NCBI GenBank assembly: GCA_947502965.1
Contig: CANNCG010000015.1
Coordinates: forward strand, 1 to 16,378
Direction: 5' to 3'
Source: a bacterium
GTDB lineage: Bacteria; Margulisbacteria; Marinamargulisbacteria; SXXA01
DNA length: 16,378 nucleotides
Shown here in pieces: positions 1 to 7,028 of this stretch. Under the pieces are notes generated by a model. The model did not search any database and was not told the DNA's origin. It was given only the letters and a program-made list of their open reading frames with translations. The position numbers and the translations under genes are program-made. Within the stretch, counting starts at the first letter, position 1. Each line of letters starts with the position of its first letter.

Positions 1-79
1 TTTAAAATAGATGTTTTTGAGAGAGATTCCCTGCTTCACAATACACAGTCCTGGCCAATTGAATTCTTTACTTGAAATT

Positions 80-96
80 ACCCCTTGACAAGGGGT
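80..96. repeat. Short perfect inverted repeat, possible weak terminator
   Basis: Arms ACCCCTT (80-86) and AAGGGGT (90-96) flank a 3-base loop and would form a 7-bp GC-rich hairpin. A run of six T (110-115) follows, but about 14 bases after the stem rather than directly against it. That makes it a poor intrinsic terminator on the + strand. It could end an upstream transcript that lies outside the window. The sequence TTGACA inside it looks like a perfect -35 box, but no -10 box sits at the right distance. Confidence 0.3.
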
Positions 97-117
97 CTCG
101 ATATTCCTGTTTTTTAG

Positions 118-137
118 AAAAAAAAATGGGGGGGGGG
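118..137. repeat. A9-T-G10 homopolymer tract
   Basis: Nine A (118-126), one T, then ten G (128-137), in noncoding sequence about 510 bases upstream of the prc start. This is the longest G run in the window. Tracts of this length are prone to slipped-strand length changes and also to sequencing error. Nothing in the sequence shows a regulatory role. Confidence 0.8.
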
Positions 138-574
138 CTAGATAGTTACGATTTTAGAAAGTTCGTGCTTCCCTTTTACTTGTTCTGTAAGGTGATAATC
201 GTAAAAAGCCATTTGTTCACTCCTTGTTAATTTCATCTCTCTACTTTACCAAAGTTTGAGCGTGAAAAACATGCCGAACTTGTCTTTTTGGTGATTTTTA
301 TTTTGCAAAAAAAACCGACTACCACCGCTGTATCCAACTATACCTAGCGCCCACGAGGGTATCTACAACATCCCCTTACACGATAGGATGTTCAAAACAG
401 AAAAATGACGTTTTAGGCCTGAAAAATAGTCCCAAATCACCTTTTTGAATTTTTGTGCCTAATTCTTTCGTTTCGCGACAGCGCCGTAATGCCTGATGGG
501 GTTTAGAACAGGGTGACCTACGGTGTCGTGCCATGCGTTGGTTTTTCCCCAGCCCATCAAAAAACACCCTCTAC

Positions 575-604
575 TTGTTCCTTTTCCAGTGAAACAGGTA
601 CTAT
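575..604 (+). promoter_or_regulatory. Weak sigma70-like promoter candidate for prc
   Basis: A -35-like TTGTTC (575-580) and a -10-like TACTAT (599-604) are separated by 18 bases, which would start transcription near 611 and leave a leader of about 38 bases before the prc ATG. Each box matches its consensus only partly (3/6 and 4/6). It is the best-placed pair I could find, but chance occurrence is quite possible. Confidence 0.25.
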
Positions 605-648
605 TGCAATCTATGCTCATACCCCCCTACCGCAGGATACTCAACTTT

Positions 649-2763
649 ATGAAAAAACACCGATGGATTCCCATACTGCTCATTGTCTTTTTTGTGTCGA
701 TTTCTTTTTTTGTGATGGCACGTGAACCCAATAAAGAGGCCGTTTTGTCTGCCATTGTATTGCGTCATTTGGAAGGCAGTCATTATCAGCCCATGGCGGT
801 AGACGATGCCCTGGCGACCCGTATTTTTGATTTGTATCTAAAGCATTTGGATCCCTCCAAACAGTTTTTGTTGGCGTCGGATGTGGCGCTTCTGAAACAG
901 TATGAAACGGTGATTGACGATGAGCTGAAATATGGTCAGAGCACCCTCCTTAATGTGTCTTCTAAGATTATTCAACAACGTATCGAAGAATTGCAGTTGT
1001 TCTATAAATTGGTTTTGGCAGAGCCCTTCTTGTTTCAAGAGGAACTCACGATAGAAACGGACCCTAAAAAAAGAGACTACCCTGCGGGTAAAGATCTTTG
1101 GCGGCAACAATGGGTGCGCTATCTGCAGCAGCAGGTCCTGACCGGATACCTTCTGGCGGTAGATAATTTGCCACCTACGGCCTCTGCGCGTGCCTTGGCC
1201 ATGCAGGGCGAAATTGACCCTGTTCTGGAAAAAGAAGCCCGTCTGAAGGTTGAGAAAACGTTTGGGGGCATGCTAGACCGCAAGCTCAAAGAGACCCGAG
1301 ACGAAAAATTCAGTATGTTTCTCGATACGGTTGCGGCGGCCTTTGATCCCCATACGTCGTATTTAGCGCCCCAAGCAAAGGAAGACTTTGATATTGGGAT
1401 TACAGGGACCCTTGAAGGTATCGGGGCCCTCTTGAAAGAAGAGGATGGGATGATCAAGGTGACGCGGATTGTGCCTGGCTCTGCCTCTGCGGGGCAAAAG
1501 CAGTTGAAGGCAGAAGACACGATTATCAAAGTGGGACAGGGGACTCAAGAGCCGGTGGATATCGTGGGATACCGTGTGCAGGACGCGGTGCGTCTCATCC
1601 GTGGCAAAAAAGGAACAGAAGTCCGCCTCACGGTGCGTCGTCCTGAAGGCCAGATCGTTGTCATTCCTATTGTGCGCGACGTGGTTGTGATTGAGGAATC
1701 TTATTCAAAATCTGCGGTGATTCAAACCGATCAGGAAGAGCGCTTTGGGTATATTTATTTGCCGAGTTTTTACAGAGACTTTTCAAATTCAAAAGCCCGA
1801 AATGCCAGCGATGATTTGCGTGCCGAAATAAGGCGCTTACGGCAAAAAAATGTCCAAGGGATTATCTTGGATTTGCGCAACAATGGGGGTGGGGCCTTGG
1901 ATGATGCTGTCAATATTTCGGGCTTGTTTATTGACTATGGGCCGGTAGTCCAAGTCAAAGACCGTTTTGAAAAAAGTAGTGTCAAATACGATAACGATCC
2001 CACCATTCAATACCAAGGGCCGCTGATCATTGTGGTGAATGCCTATTCGGCGTCGGCCTCAGAAATTTTGGCTGCGGCGCTCCAGGATTATGGACGTGCG
2101 GTGATCGTGGGCAGCGGTCCCCATACCTATGGCAAAGGCACTGTTCAGATGGTGGCCAATTTGGAAAACATGCTCCTCGGGGGTGCCGAGTGGAATAAGC
2201 TGCGTTCCGAATTGGGGTCTTTGAAGTTAACCCATCAGAAATATTATAGAATCACAGGTGGGGCCACCCAATTTAAAGGGGTTGAACCGGATATCGTATT
2301 GCCTGATGTCAACAGTTATTTGGAATTGGGAGAGCAGTATTTGCCTTACGTTTTGCCTTGGACGACCACGTCGGGGCTGCAATACCAGCAGTGGCGTCAT
2401 GCCTTGCCTTTGGATTATTTGCGTGAACGTAGCGAAGCTCGGGTGACCAAGGACCCTGTTTTTCAGGCCATTCTTGCGCAGGTTGAAATGCGGCGTTCCC
2501 AGAAAGATGCGTCTTGGCCGCTTCATTTGGCCCAAGCTTTTGCCATGCAGCAGGAGCGCAAAAAAGAATCAAATGACATCACGGGCTCTCTCAAAGAAAC
2601 CACGATCTACCATGCGCTTTCGTCAGACGAAAGTAGGGTTTTGGAGCCTGAACGTGTCAAAGAATATGATGAGTGGCGGCAGCAGTTGCGCAAAGATCCA
2701 GCGTTGTTGGAAACCGTCTATATTATGAGAGACTTGGTAAAGGCGCCGTCCAAAGCACGATGA
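649..2763 (+). CDS. prc: Tail-specific (C-terminal processing) periplasmic protease, S41A family
   Basis: A 704-residue protease that degrades or trims envelope proteins from their C-termini; E. coli Prc is 682 residues. I start it at ATG 649, where a KKHR n-region and a hydrophobic stretch (about residues 6-23) form a signal peptide or membrane anchor and AGGA lies 11 bases upstream. The same frame is open from 523, but that extension would bury the signal. The N-terminal helical region (LLASDV, FDLYLKHLD) and DPHTSYL match Prc. A PDZ domain spans about 250-337, followed by the S41 core with LDLRNNGGGALDDAV. The Ser-Lys dyad reads as S469 in SASASEI and K496 in TYGKGTVQ, with Q500. Spacing between Ser and Lys is two residues longer than in E. 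coli (VGSGPHTYGK against VGEPTFGK). The stop overlaps the next gene by 4 bases (ATGA). Confidence 0.95.
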   Translation: MKKHRWIPILLIVFFVSISFFVMAREPNKEAVLSAIVLRHLEGSHYQPMAVDDALATRIFDLYLKHLDPSKQFLLASDVALLKQYETVIDDELKYGQSTLLNVSSKIIQQRIEELQLFYKLVLAEPFLFQEELTIETDPKKRDYPAGKDLWRQQWVRYLQQQVLTGYLLAVDNLPPTASARALAMQGEIDPVLEKEARLKVEKTFGGMLDRKLKETRDEKFSMFLDTVAAAFDPHTSYLAPQAKEDFDIGITGTLEGIGALLKEEDGMIKVTRIVPGSASAGQKQLKAEDTIIKVGQGTQEPVDIVGYRVQDAVRLIRGKKGTEVRLTVRRPEGQIVVIPIVRDVVVIEESYSKSAVIQTDQEERFGYIYLPSFYRDFSNSKARNASDDLRAEIRRLRQKNVQGIILDLRNNGGGALDDAVNISGLFIDYGPVVQVKDRFEKSSVKYDNDPTIQYQGPLIIVVNAYSASASEILAAALQDYGRAVIVGSGPHTYGKGTVQMVANLENMLLGGAEWNKLRSELGSLKLTHQKYYRITGGATQFKGVEPDIVLPDVNSYLELGEQYLPYVLPWTTTSGLQYQQWRHALPLDYLRERSEARVTKDPVFQAILAQVEMRRSQKDASWPLHLAQAFAMQQERKKESNDITGSLKETTIYHALSSDESRVLEPERVKEYDEWRQQLRKDPALLETVYIMRDLVKAPSKAR

Positions 2764-3521
2764 TTGATACCCACGCCCATTTGTATCTATGTAAACCAGA
2801 CGTTGCCACGTTGGTGGCCACGTCCCAATCCGAAGGTGTGGGCGCAATAGTCAATGTGGCCACAGATTTGCGCTCATCCGCGACGGTGCTGTATCAGGCG
2901 TCGCAGTTTCCCGGATATGTCTTTCCGACGGCAGGCATACATCCGTGCACCCCATTTGAGCCAGATGAAATTCCCCGTTTGCGGGCTTTTTTGGACACCT
3001 ATCGTACGGCGATTGTGGCAATAGGTGAAATCGGATTGGACTTGTATCGTGTGAATCTGCCTTTGGTCGACCAGATCCTGCGCTTTGAGGCCCAATTGGC
3101 ATTGGCCCGCGAGTATGACTTGCCGGTGATTATTCATTCCCGTCAATCGGATGCGGAGATGCTGTGCGTGGTTTTGCAGTATCCCGATGTGCGTAAAGTG
3201 TTTCACTGTTTTTCATCAGGACCTGCCTTTTTGGCCGAAGTACAGCATCCCAATGTCTATTTTAGTTTTACGGGGAATGTGACGTATGACAACCCGCATG
3301 GGGTGGCGGCCATGCAGCAGATGCGCTTGTCCCAGATCATGTTAGAGACGGATTGTCCCTATTTGACGCCGAAGTCTCAACGTGGACAAGAAAACCACCC
3401 CGGTAATATTCCTTTGATTGCAGCGGCGGTGGCCCAGCATTTGGGCCGGCCTTTGTCGGAGATTCAGAGCGAAACAACCGCAACCGCGCGTCGTTTTTTT
3501 GGTCTGCCATGTCCCCTGTAG
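2760..3521 (+). CDS. TatD-family metal-dependent hydrolase/DNase (YcfH/YabD-like)
   Basis: A 253-residue TIM-barrel hydrolase of the TatD family. Members are divalent-metal phosphodiesterases, and some are 3'-5' DNA exonucleases. I start at ATG 2760, giving MIDTHAHL directly at the N-terminus, the usual family start; the frame is open further upstream inside prc, but that extension does not resemble the family. Expected metal ligands are all visible: H5 and H7 (THAHL), E90 (GEIGLD), H126 (VIIHSR), H149 (HCFSSG) and D198 (LETDCPYL). The stretch PYLTPKSQRGQENHPG resembles the YcfH/YabD branch more than TatD itself, so no symbol is given. It overlaps the prc stop by 4 bases and the next gene by 13, suggesting translational coupling. 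Family assignment is firm; the exact substrate is not known. Confidence 0.93.
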   Translation: MIDTHAHLYLCKPDVATLVATSQSEGVGAIVNVATDLRSSATVLYQASQFPGYVFPTAGIHPCTPFEPDEIPRLRAFLDTYRTAIVAIGEIGLDLYRVNLPLVDQILRFEAQLALAREYDLPVIIHSRQSDAEMLCVVLQYPDVRKVFHCFSSGPAFLAEVQHPNVYFSFTGNVTYDNPHGVAAMQQMRLSQIMLETDCPYLTPKSQRGQENHPGNIPLIAAAVAQHLGRPLSEIQSETTATARRFFGLPCPL

Positions 3522-4498
3522 GCGATTTGCACCTATTGCGCCGTTTTTCGTCTACGACGGAGGTGTTGTTACAGCTTTTGGACGCGGGATATCCCTTTCA
3601 AAAGGCGGTATTGGTTTTGGCCGATTGTGAAAAAGAGAGGTCCTATCGGGCGCGTTTGCTCAGAATGGGGGCGGATATGGATCAGGGGGGGTCGTTTCAT
3701 GTGACCCTGCGACATATTTTGCCAGCGGCACTGACGCTGACGATTTGGGATGTGTCGCTGTTGCCAGATATGCGGGCTGTTTTGAAAAACATGGGAGACT
3801 ACGTGTCTCAAAAAGAAAAGGCCTTGCGAACCCTGTTTAAGGCGTTGCTCTACCCCTTTTTTCTATTGGTTGGCTTGGCGATGGTGATGCTGCTGTTTGT
3901 GTTTCAGGTGGTGCCTGCCATGGGTGCTTTGGTCGAAGGGGCGCCCCCGTCTTTTCTCCTGTCTGCGGTTATGGGGCTGCAGCTGTGGGTACTGGCGCAT
4001 ATGGGGGGGGTGGTGATGGGGGTCTGTGGTGGGCTTCTGGTGTTTCTGGGGTGGCTGTGGACCCGTGGCTGGTCCCGTTTTTTGGCGCTCTGGTTTCGTC
4101 TCCGTGCGGCAGATGTGGCGTGGATTATGGGGCTTTTGTTGTTGAATGGGTTGTCTATGGAAGCGGCATTGAATGCATTGCTGGCCTCTTCCCCCGGAAA
4201 GGAAATCCGATGGGTGCATGCCGAAGTGATGCAGTCGGGGCAATTTTCGGCTGGGTTTATACGCTTTTTTCGTGTGACAGGTATTCAGGTGCAGTTGCTC
4301 ACGGTGGCTGAGAAGTCGGGGACCCTGTCGGCCCGTTTGATCACGGTGGGCCAAGCCTTGTTGGTCGAAGATATGCAGCGACTTTCACGGTATATTGGGC
4401 TGGTTCAGCCTGTGCTTTTGCTCTTAGTGGGGGGGCTGGTTTGGCTGTTGATGCAGGTCGTGATGGCGCCCTTGTCCAGTATGATTCAGATGTTGTGA
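3509..4498 (+). CDS. Type II secretion/type IV pilus system F-family inner membrane protein (GspF/PilC/ComGB-like)
   Basis: A 329-residue polytopic membrane protein matching the T2SS F family, the inner-membrane platform that couples an assembly ATPase to pseudopilin or pilin polymerisation. Two F repeats are visible: the first begins near LLDAGYPFQKAV (about 23-34) and the second near LLLLNGLSMEAAL (about 209-221). Membrane spans lie at about 114-136, 162-184 and 296-322. The C-terminal VAEKSGTLSARL followed by IQPV-like VQPVLLLLVGGLVW is a family hallmark. It is shorter than GspF/PilC (about 400) and closer to ComGB in length. The start ATG lies inside the tatD-like gene with no clear Shine-Dalgarno, so coupling or a different start is possible. 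No ATPase, pseudopilin or prepilin peptidase gene is next to it. G7-G8 runs occur in the coding sequence. Confidence 0.85.
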   Translation: MSPVGDLHLLRRFSSTTEVLLQLLDAGYPFQKAVLVLADCEKERSYRARLLRMGADMDQGGSFHVTLRHILPAALTLTIWDVSLLPDMRAVLKNMGDYVSQKEKALRTLFKALLYPFFLLVGLAMVMLLFVFQVVPAMGALVEGAPPSFLLSAVMGLQLWVLAHMGGVVMGVCGGLLVFLGWLWTRGWSRFLALWFRLRAADVAWIMGLLLLNGLSMEAALNALLASSPGKEIRWVHAEVMQSGQFSAGFIRFFRVTGIQVQLLTVAEKSGTLSARLITVGQALLVEDMQRLSRYIGLVQPVLLLLVGGLVWLLMQVVMAPLSSMIQML

Positions 4499-4511
4499 GG
4501 CGGGGGGCTGC

Positions 4512-5615
4512 ATGAAAATAGGGAAATGGGGTTTGTTTAGAAACATAATCTCCATGTTAAAAATACCGCAATGGAGATCATTGTTAGTTGTTGTTGGACT
4601 TAATGTTTTATTGACATATCCCGTGTTTTTTACGGTGTATAAATGGTATCCCATCCAACAATTTCCGCAAGACGCGCAGACATATATAAGCCTCAGTCAA
4701 AATATGATCAGCTCCGAGGTTGTAGCCCCCTTTCGTCACCGAATTTTGACCCCACTAATGGCCAATCAACTGTCCGTACTTCCCGGTTGGAATACCCGAA
4801 TTGCGAGCTATTTAGAGCCTCGCGTTCAGACGTTGTTTTTTTATTTTATGGGGATTAATTATTTTTGGATTTTGGCGACGTCAGCCCTTTTGTTTTATTG
4901 GTTTCGGCACTGCCTCTACCTGTCATCTGGTGTCTCTTATTTGGGTTCGGTTGCATTGATGTTGTCTTATCCCATGATGAGTAATGGGTATATTCCAATG
5001 ATGGATGCAGGGGCTCATTTTTTTATCACCCTGCTACTGATTTTTTTTTACAAAAAGCAATGGAAATGGGCTGTTTTTTTTGGCATGCTCGGTGCCCTTC
5101 AAAAAGAAACGGTTATCGTGGTTGCAGGTATATGGGGGGGCTTATTGTATGCCACACGCGGACAGTGGCGTTTGTTTATTACAGGGATTTTGGTTTTGTT
5201 GCCAGGAATTGTTGTGTTTGAAGGGCTAATGTATGTGTTTCCTGCGGACTCTTGTTATCCGCCATTGTTGGGGGCACAACTTTTGGATTTTCCCGCACGG
5301 TTTATTTTGTATTTGTTTTCATCTGATATGCTTACTCAAGTTGTTTTTGCCAATATCGGACTGGTGCTAGGCGGAGTTGGTCATCTATGGTTGCGGGCAC
5401 GTGCTGTTAAAATTCAATTTCCGATGGTGTGGTTACTCATATGGCCTGTTTTATTTGCGATATCGGTCATCTTGAATATTGGTCCCGGTAATGCGGGGCG
5501 AATTTGCGGATTTGGACTTCCGATTTATCTTGCGTATCAACTGACGGTGTTAGACGCCTGGTTACAGATTTATGGGACCCACTTTTTTGATCGGTTGCAA
5601 AGGCCTGTCTCTTGA
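4512..5615 (+). CDS. Polytopic membrane protein, putative GT-C glycosyltransferase (candidate arabinosyltransferase)
   Basis: A 367-residue protein with about eight or nine hydrophobic segments and no domain I can name with certainty. After the first span (about 23-43) comes a short loop with FPQDAQTYI (D54) and then PFRHRILTP (about 73-81). An acidic residue in the first external loop followed by a PFRxRxLxP-type motif is typical of bacterial GT-C membrane glycosyltransferases that use polyprenyl-linked sugars. It starts 13 bases after the F-family gene, and its stop overlaps the TTG start of the HAD-UbiA gene (TTGA). The next three genes appear to make polyprenyl-P-arabinose, so transfer of that arabinose to a protein or glycan is the best guess; the acceptor is unknown. 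The coding sequence has T9 (5041-5049), T8 and G7 runs and looks more AT-rich than prc. It could also be a flippase or another cassette-specific membrane protein. Confidence 0.6.
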   Translation: MKIGKWGLFRNIISMLKIPQWRSLLVVVGLNVLLTYPVFFTVYKWYPIQQFPQDAQTYISLSQNMISSEVVAPFRHRILTPLMANQLSVLPGWNTRIASYLEPRVQTLFFYFMGINYFWILATSALLFYWFRHCLYLSSGVSYLGSVALMLSYPMMSNGYIPMMDAGAHFFITLLLIFFYKKQWKWAVFFGMLGALQKETVIVVAGIWGGLLYATRGQWRLFITGILVLLPGIVVFEGLMYVFPADSCYPPLLGAQLLDFPARFILYLFSSDMLTQVVFANIGLVLGGVGHLWLRARAVKIQFPMVWLLIWPVLFAISVILNIGPGNAGRICGFGLPIYLAYQLTVLDAWLQIYGTHFFDRLQRPVS

Positions 5616-7018
5616 TAAATCCTCTGGTGGTTGATTTGGATCATACGCTGATTCGAACGGATTGTTTACATGAGGTGTTGGTCCTGTTTGTCTTTCGATA
5701 TCCAACCGAACTATGGAAACTTCCTTTGTGGATTTTTAAGGGTAGACAGGTGTTTAAGGCCCGAGTGTTTGCGCGGGTCACTTTGGATATTTGGCATATA
5801 CCGGTCAATGACGCGGTGGTGCGTCTTTGTGAAGCTGCGTATGTCCAAAATCGCCCTATTATTTTGGCTACTGCGACGCCCCATTCTGTCGCCGAAAAAT
5901 TTAAGCAGCGGTTTGCGTGGATTTCGATGGTCATCGGTTCAACTGAAGCGGTTAATCTAACGGGGCCTCGTAAATTATCTGCTATTTTAGAGCAGGTTTC
6001 TTCAGGAGAATTTGATTTTATTTCAGATCACCCCCGGGATATTCCCGTTTGGCAAGCGGCTCGTCAAGGCTGGATAGTAGCCAATCGACGGCCACAATGG
6101 GCATCTCGTATCACGTGTCCGATTCAATTGCTCCCCACGCAACGGGGACATCGGACATGGTGGTCGTTGATCAGGTCGTATCAATGGGTGAAGAATTTGC
6201 TTTTATTTTTACCGATTATATTTGAACATCGCTTTACAGATTGGGCAATTTTTGGACTTGTTTTTGGCGGGGTTGTGGCATTTTCGGCGATAGCCTCTGC
6301 CATGTATGTTTTAAATGACCTTACGGATATTCATCATGATCGGCAACATTTGACCAAAGCCGCTCGGGCGTTAGCCTCAGGGGTGATATCGATTCCGTTT
6401 GCGGTTTCAGTAGGTATTTTGTTGTTGGGTATTGGATTTTTTATCGGGTTTGTTATTTCTCCCGTATTTGGGCTCATTTTAGGGAGCTATTGTGTCGCGA
6501 ATTTGCTGTATTCTGGGTGGCTAAAACGGGTTCCGATTGTGGATATATTTATACTCAGTGGGTTTTATCTCATTCGGTTGATTTCGGGGACACTCATTGC
6601 AAATGTGGTGCTCTCCAATTGGCTTTTTGCTGTATCGTTTTTTCTCTTTCTTAGCCTTGGAACATTAAAACGATATTCTGAACTTTACAGGTTAAAGGCC
6701 CAATCGGGGACAATCCCAAAGGGTCGGGGATACCATGTGGATGATCTCCCTGTTTTAATGGTATTTGGTATGATTTTTGGTGTTTCGGCGACTTTGGTTC
6801 TTGGCATTTATTTGGATCAAATCAAAACGCAAGCCTTGTACGCGAATAGTACGGCATTGTGGGGTGTTATTGTGTTGGTCAATTTTTGGCTTATGCGCCT
6901 GTGGTTTAATGCCCATAGAGGTGTTTCAATTGAGGACCCTGTTAAATGGATCCTCAAAGACCGTGTGACAATTTTGATTATGGGGCTATGTGTGGCGCTC
7001 TTTTGGATTGCGTTGTAA
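5612..7018 (+). CDS. HAD phosphatase - UbiA fusion: polyprenyl-phosphate phosphoribosyltransferase
   Basis: A 468-residue two-domain protein. Residues about 1-170 form a HAD-type domain: motif I DLDHT with D8 and D10, motif II around ILATATP (T87/T89), motif III lysine near K121, motif IV SDHPRD with D139 and D143. Residues about 185-468 are a UbiA-family membrane prenyltransferase with QWVKNLL near its start, the Asp-rich motif NDLTDIHHD (N235, D236, D239, D243) and a second motif at D311 (VDIFILSGF). QWVKN, NDxxDxxxDR and TKxxRxLASG resemble mycobacterial DPPR synthase (Rv3806c), which moves phosphoribose from PRPP to decaprenyl phosphate. The HAD half could then remove the 5-phosphate; that is inference. 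TTG at 5612 is the only start that keeps motif I. It overlaps the upstream stop (TTGA), with AAAGG 8 bases before. Confidence 0.85.
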   Translation: MINPLVVDLDHTLIRTDCLHEVLVLFVFRYPTELWKLPLWIFKGRQVFKARVFARVTLDIWHIPVNDAVVRLCEAAYVQNRPIILATATPHSVAEKFKQRFAWISMVIGSTEAVNLTGPRKLSAILEQVSSGEFDFISDHPRDIPVWQAARQGWIVANRRPQWASRITCPIQLLPTQRGHRTWWSLIRSYQWVKNLLLFLPIIFEHRFTDWAIFGLVFGGVVAFSAIASAMYVLNDLTDIHHDRQHLTKAARALASGVISIPFAVSVGILLLGIGFFIGFVISPVFGLILGSYCVANLLYSGWLKRVPIVDIFILSGFYLIRLISGTLIANVVLSNWLFAVSFFLFLSLGTLKRYSELYRLKAQSGTIPKGRGYHVDDLPVLMVFGMIFGVSATLVLGIYLDQIKTQALYANSTALWGVIVLVNFWLMRLWFNAHRGVSIEDPVKWILKDRVTILIMGLCVALFWIAL

Positions 7019-7028
7019 AAGGAATATC

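Larger units (their letters stand above)
1..648. other. Leader region without a supportable gene
   Basis: These 648 bases precede prc. I read both strands and found no ORF with a convincing start, ribosome binding site or recognisable product, and no tRNA or other known RNA. The stretch is rich in A and T runs. It contains a small perfect inverted repeat (80-96), an A9-T-G10 homopolymer (118-137) and, near its end, a weak promoter-like pair (575-604). The window starts inside this region, so it may be the downstream part of a longer intergenic space or the end of an upstream transcription unit. Confidence 0.6.

Noticed and set aside
85..90. TTGACA as a perfect -35 box
   Set aside because: No -10-like hexamer lies 16-18 bases downstream, and the bases belong to a hairpin.
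376..567. Minus-strand open frame of 63 codons in the leader
   Set aside because: It starts with GTG, has no well-spaced ribosome binding site and no recognisable product, and sits alone against uniformly plus-strand genes.
523..648. Upstream in-frame extension of prc
   Set aside because: It would put 42 residues before a clear signal-like n-region (MKKHR) and hydrophobic segment, and no family member has this; ATG 649 has an AGGA upstream.
3863..4354. Minus-strand open frame of 163 codons within the F-family gene
   Set aside because: A shadow rich in His, Gln and Pro from the complement of a GC-rich membrane gene; no start context.
6990..7028. Longer DprE1-like protein starting at 6990
   Set aside because: The extra 13 codons lie within the end of the HAD-UbiA gene; ATG 7029 has AAGGA at a good distance.
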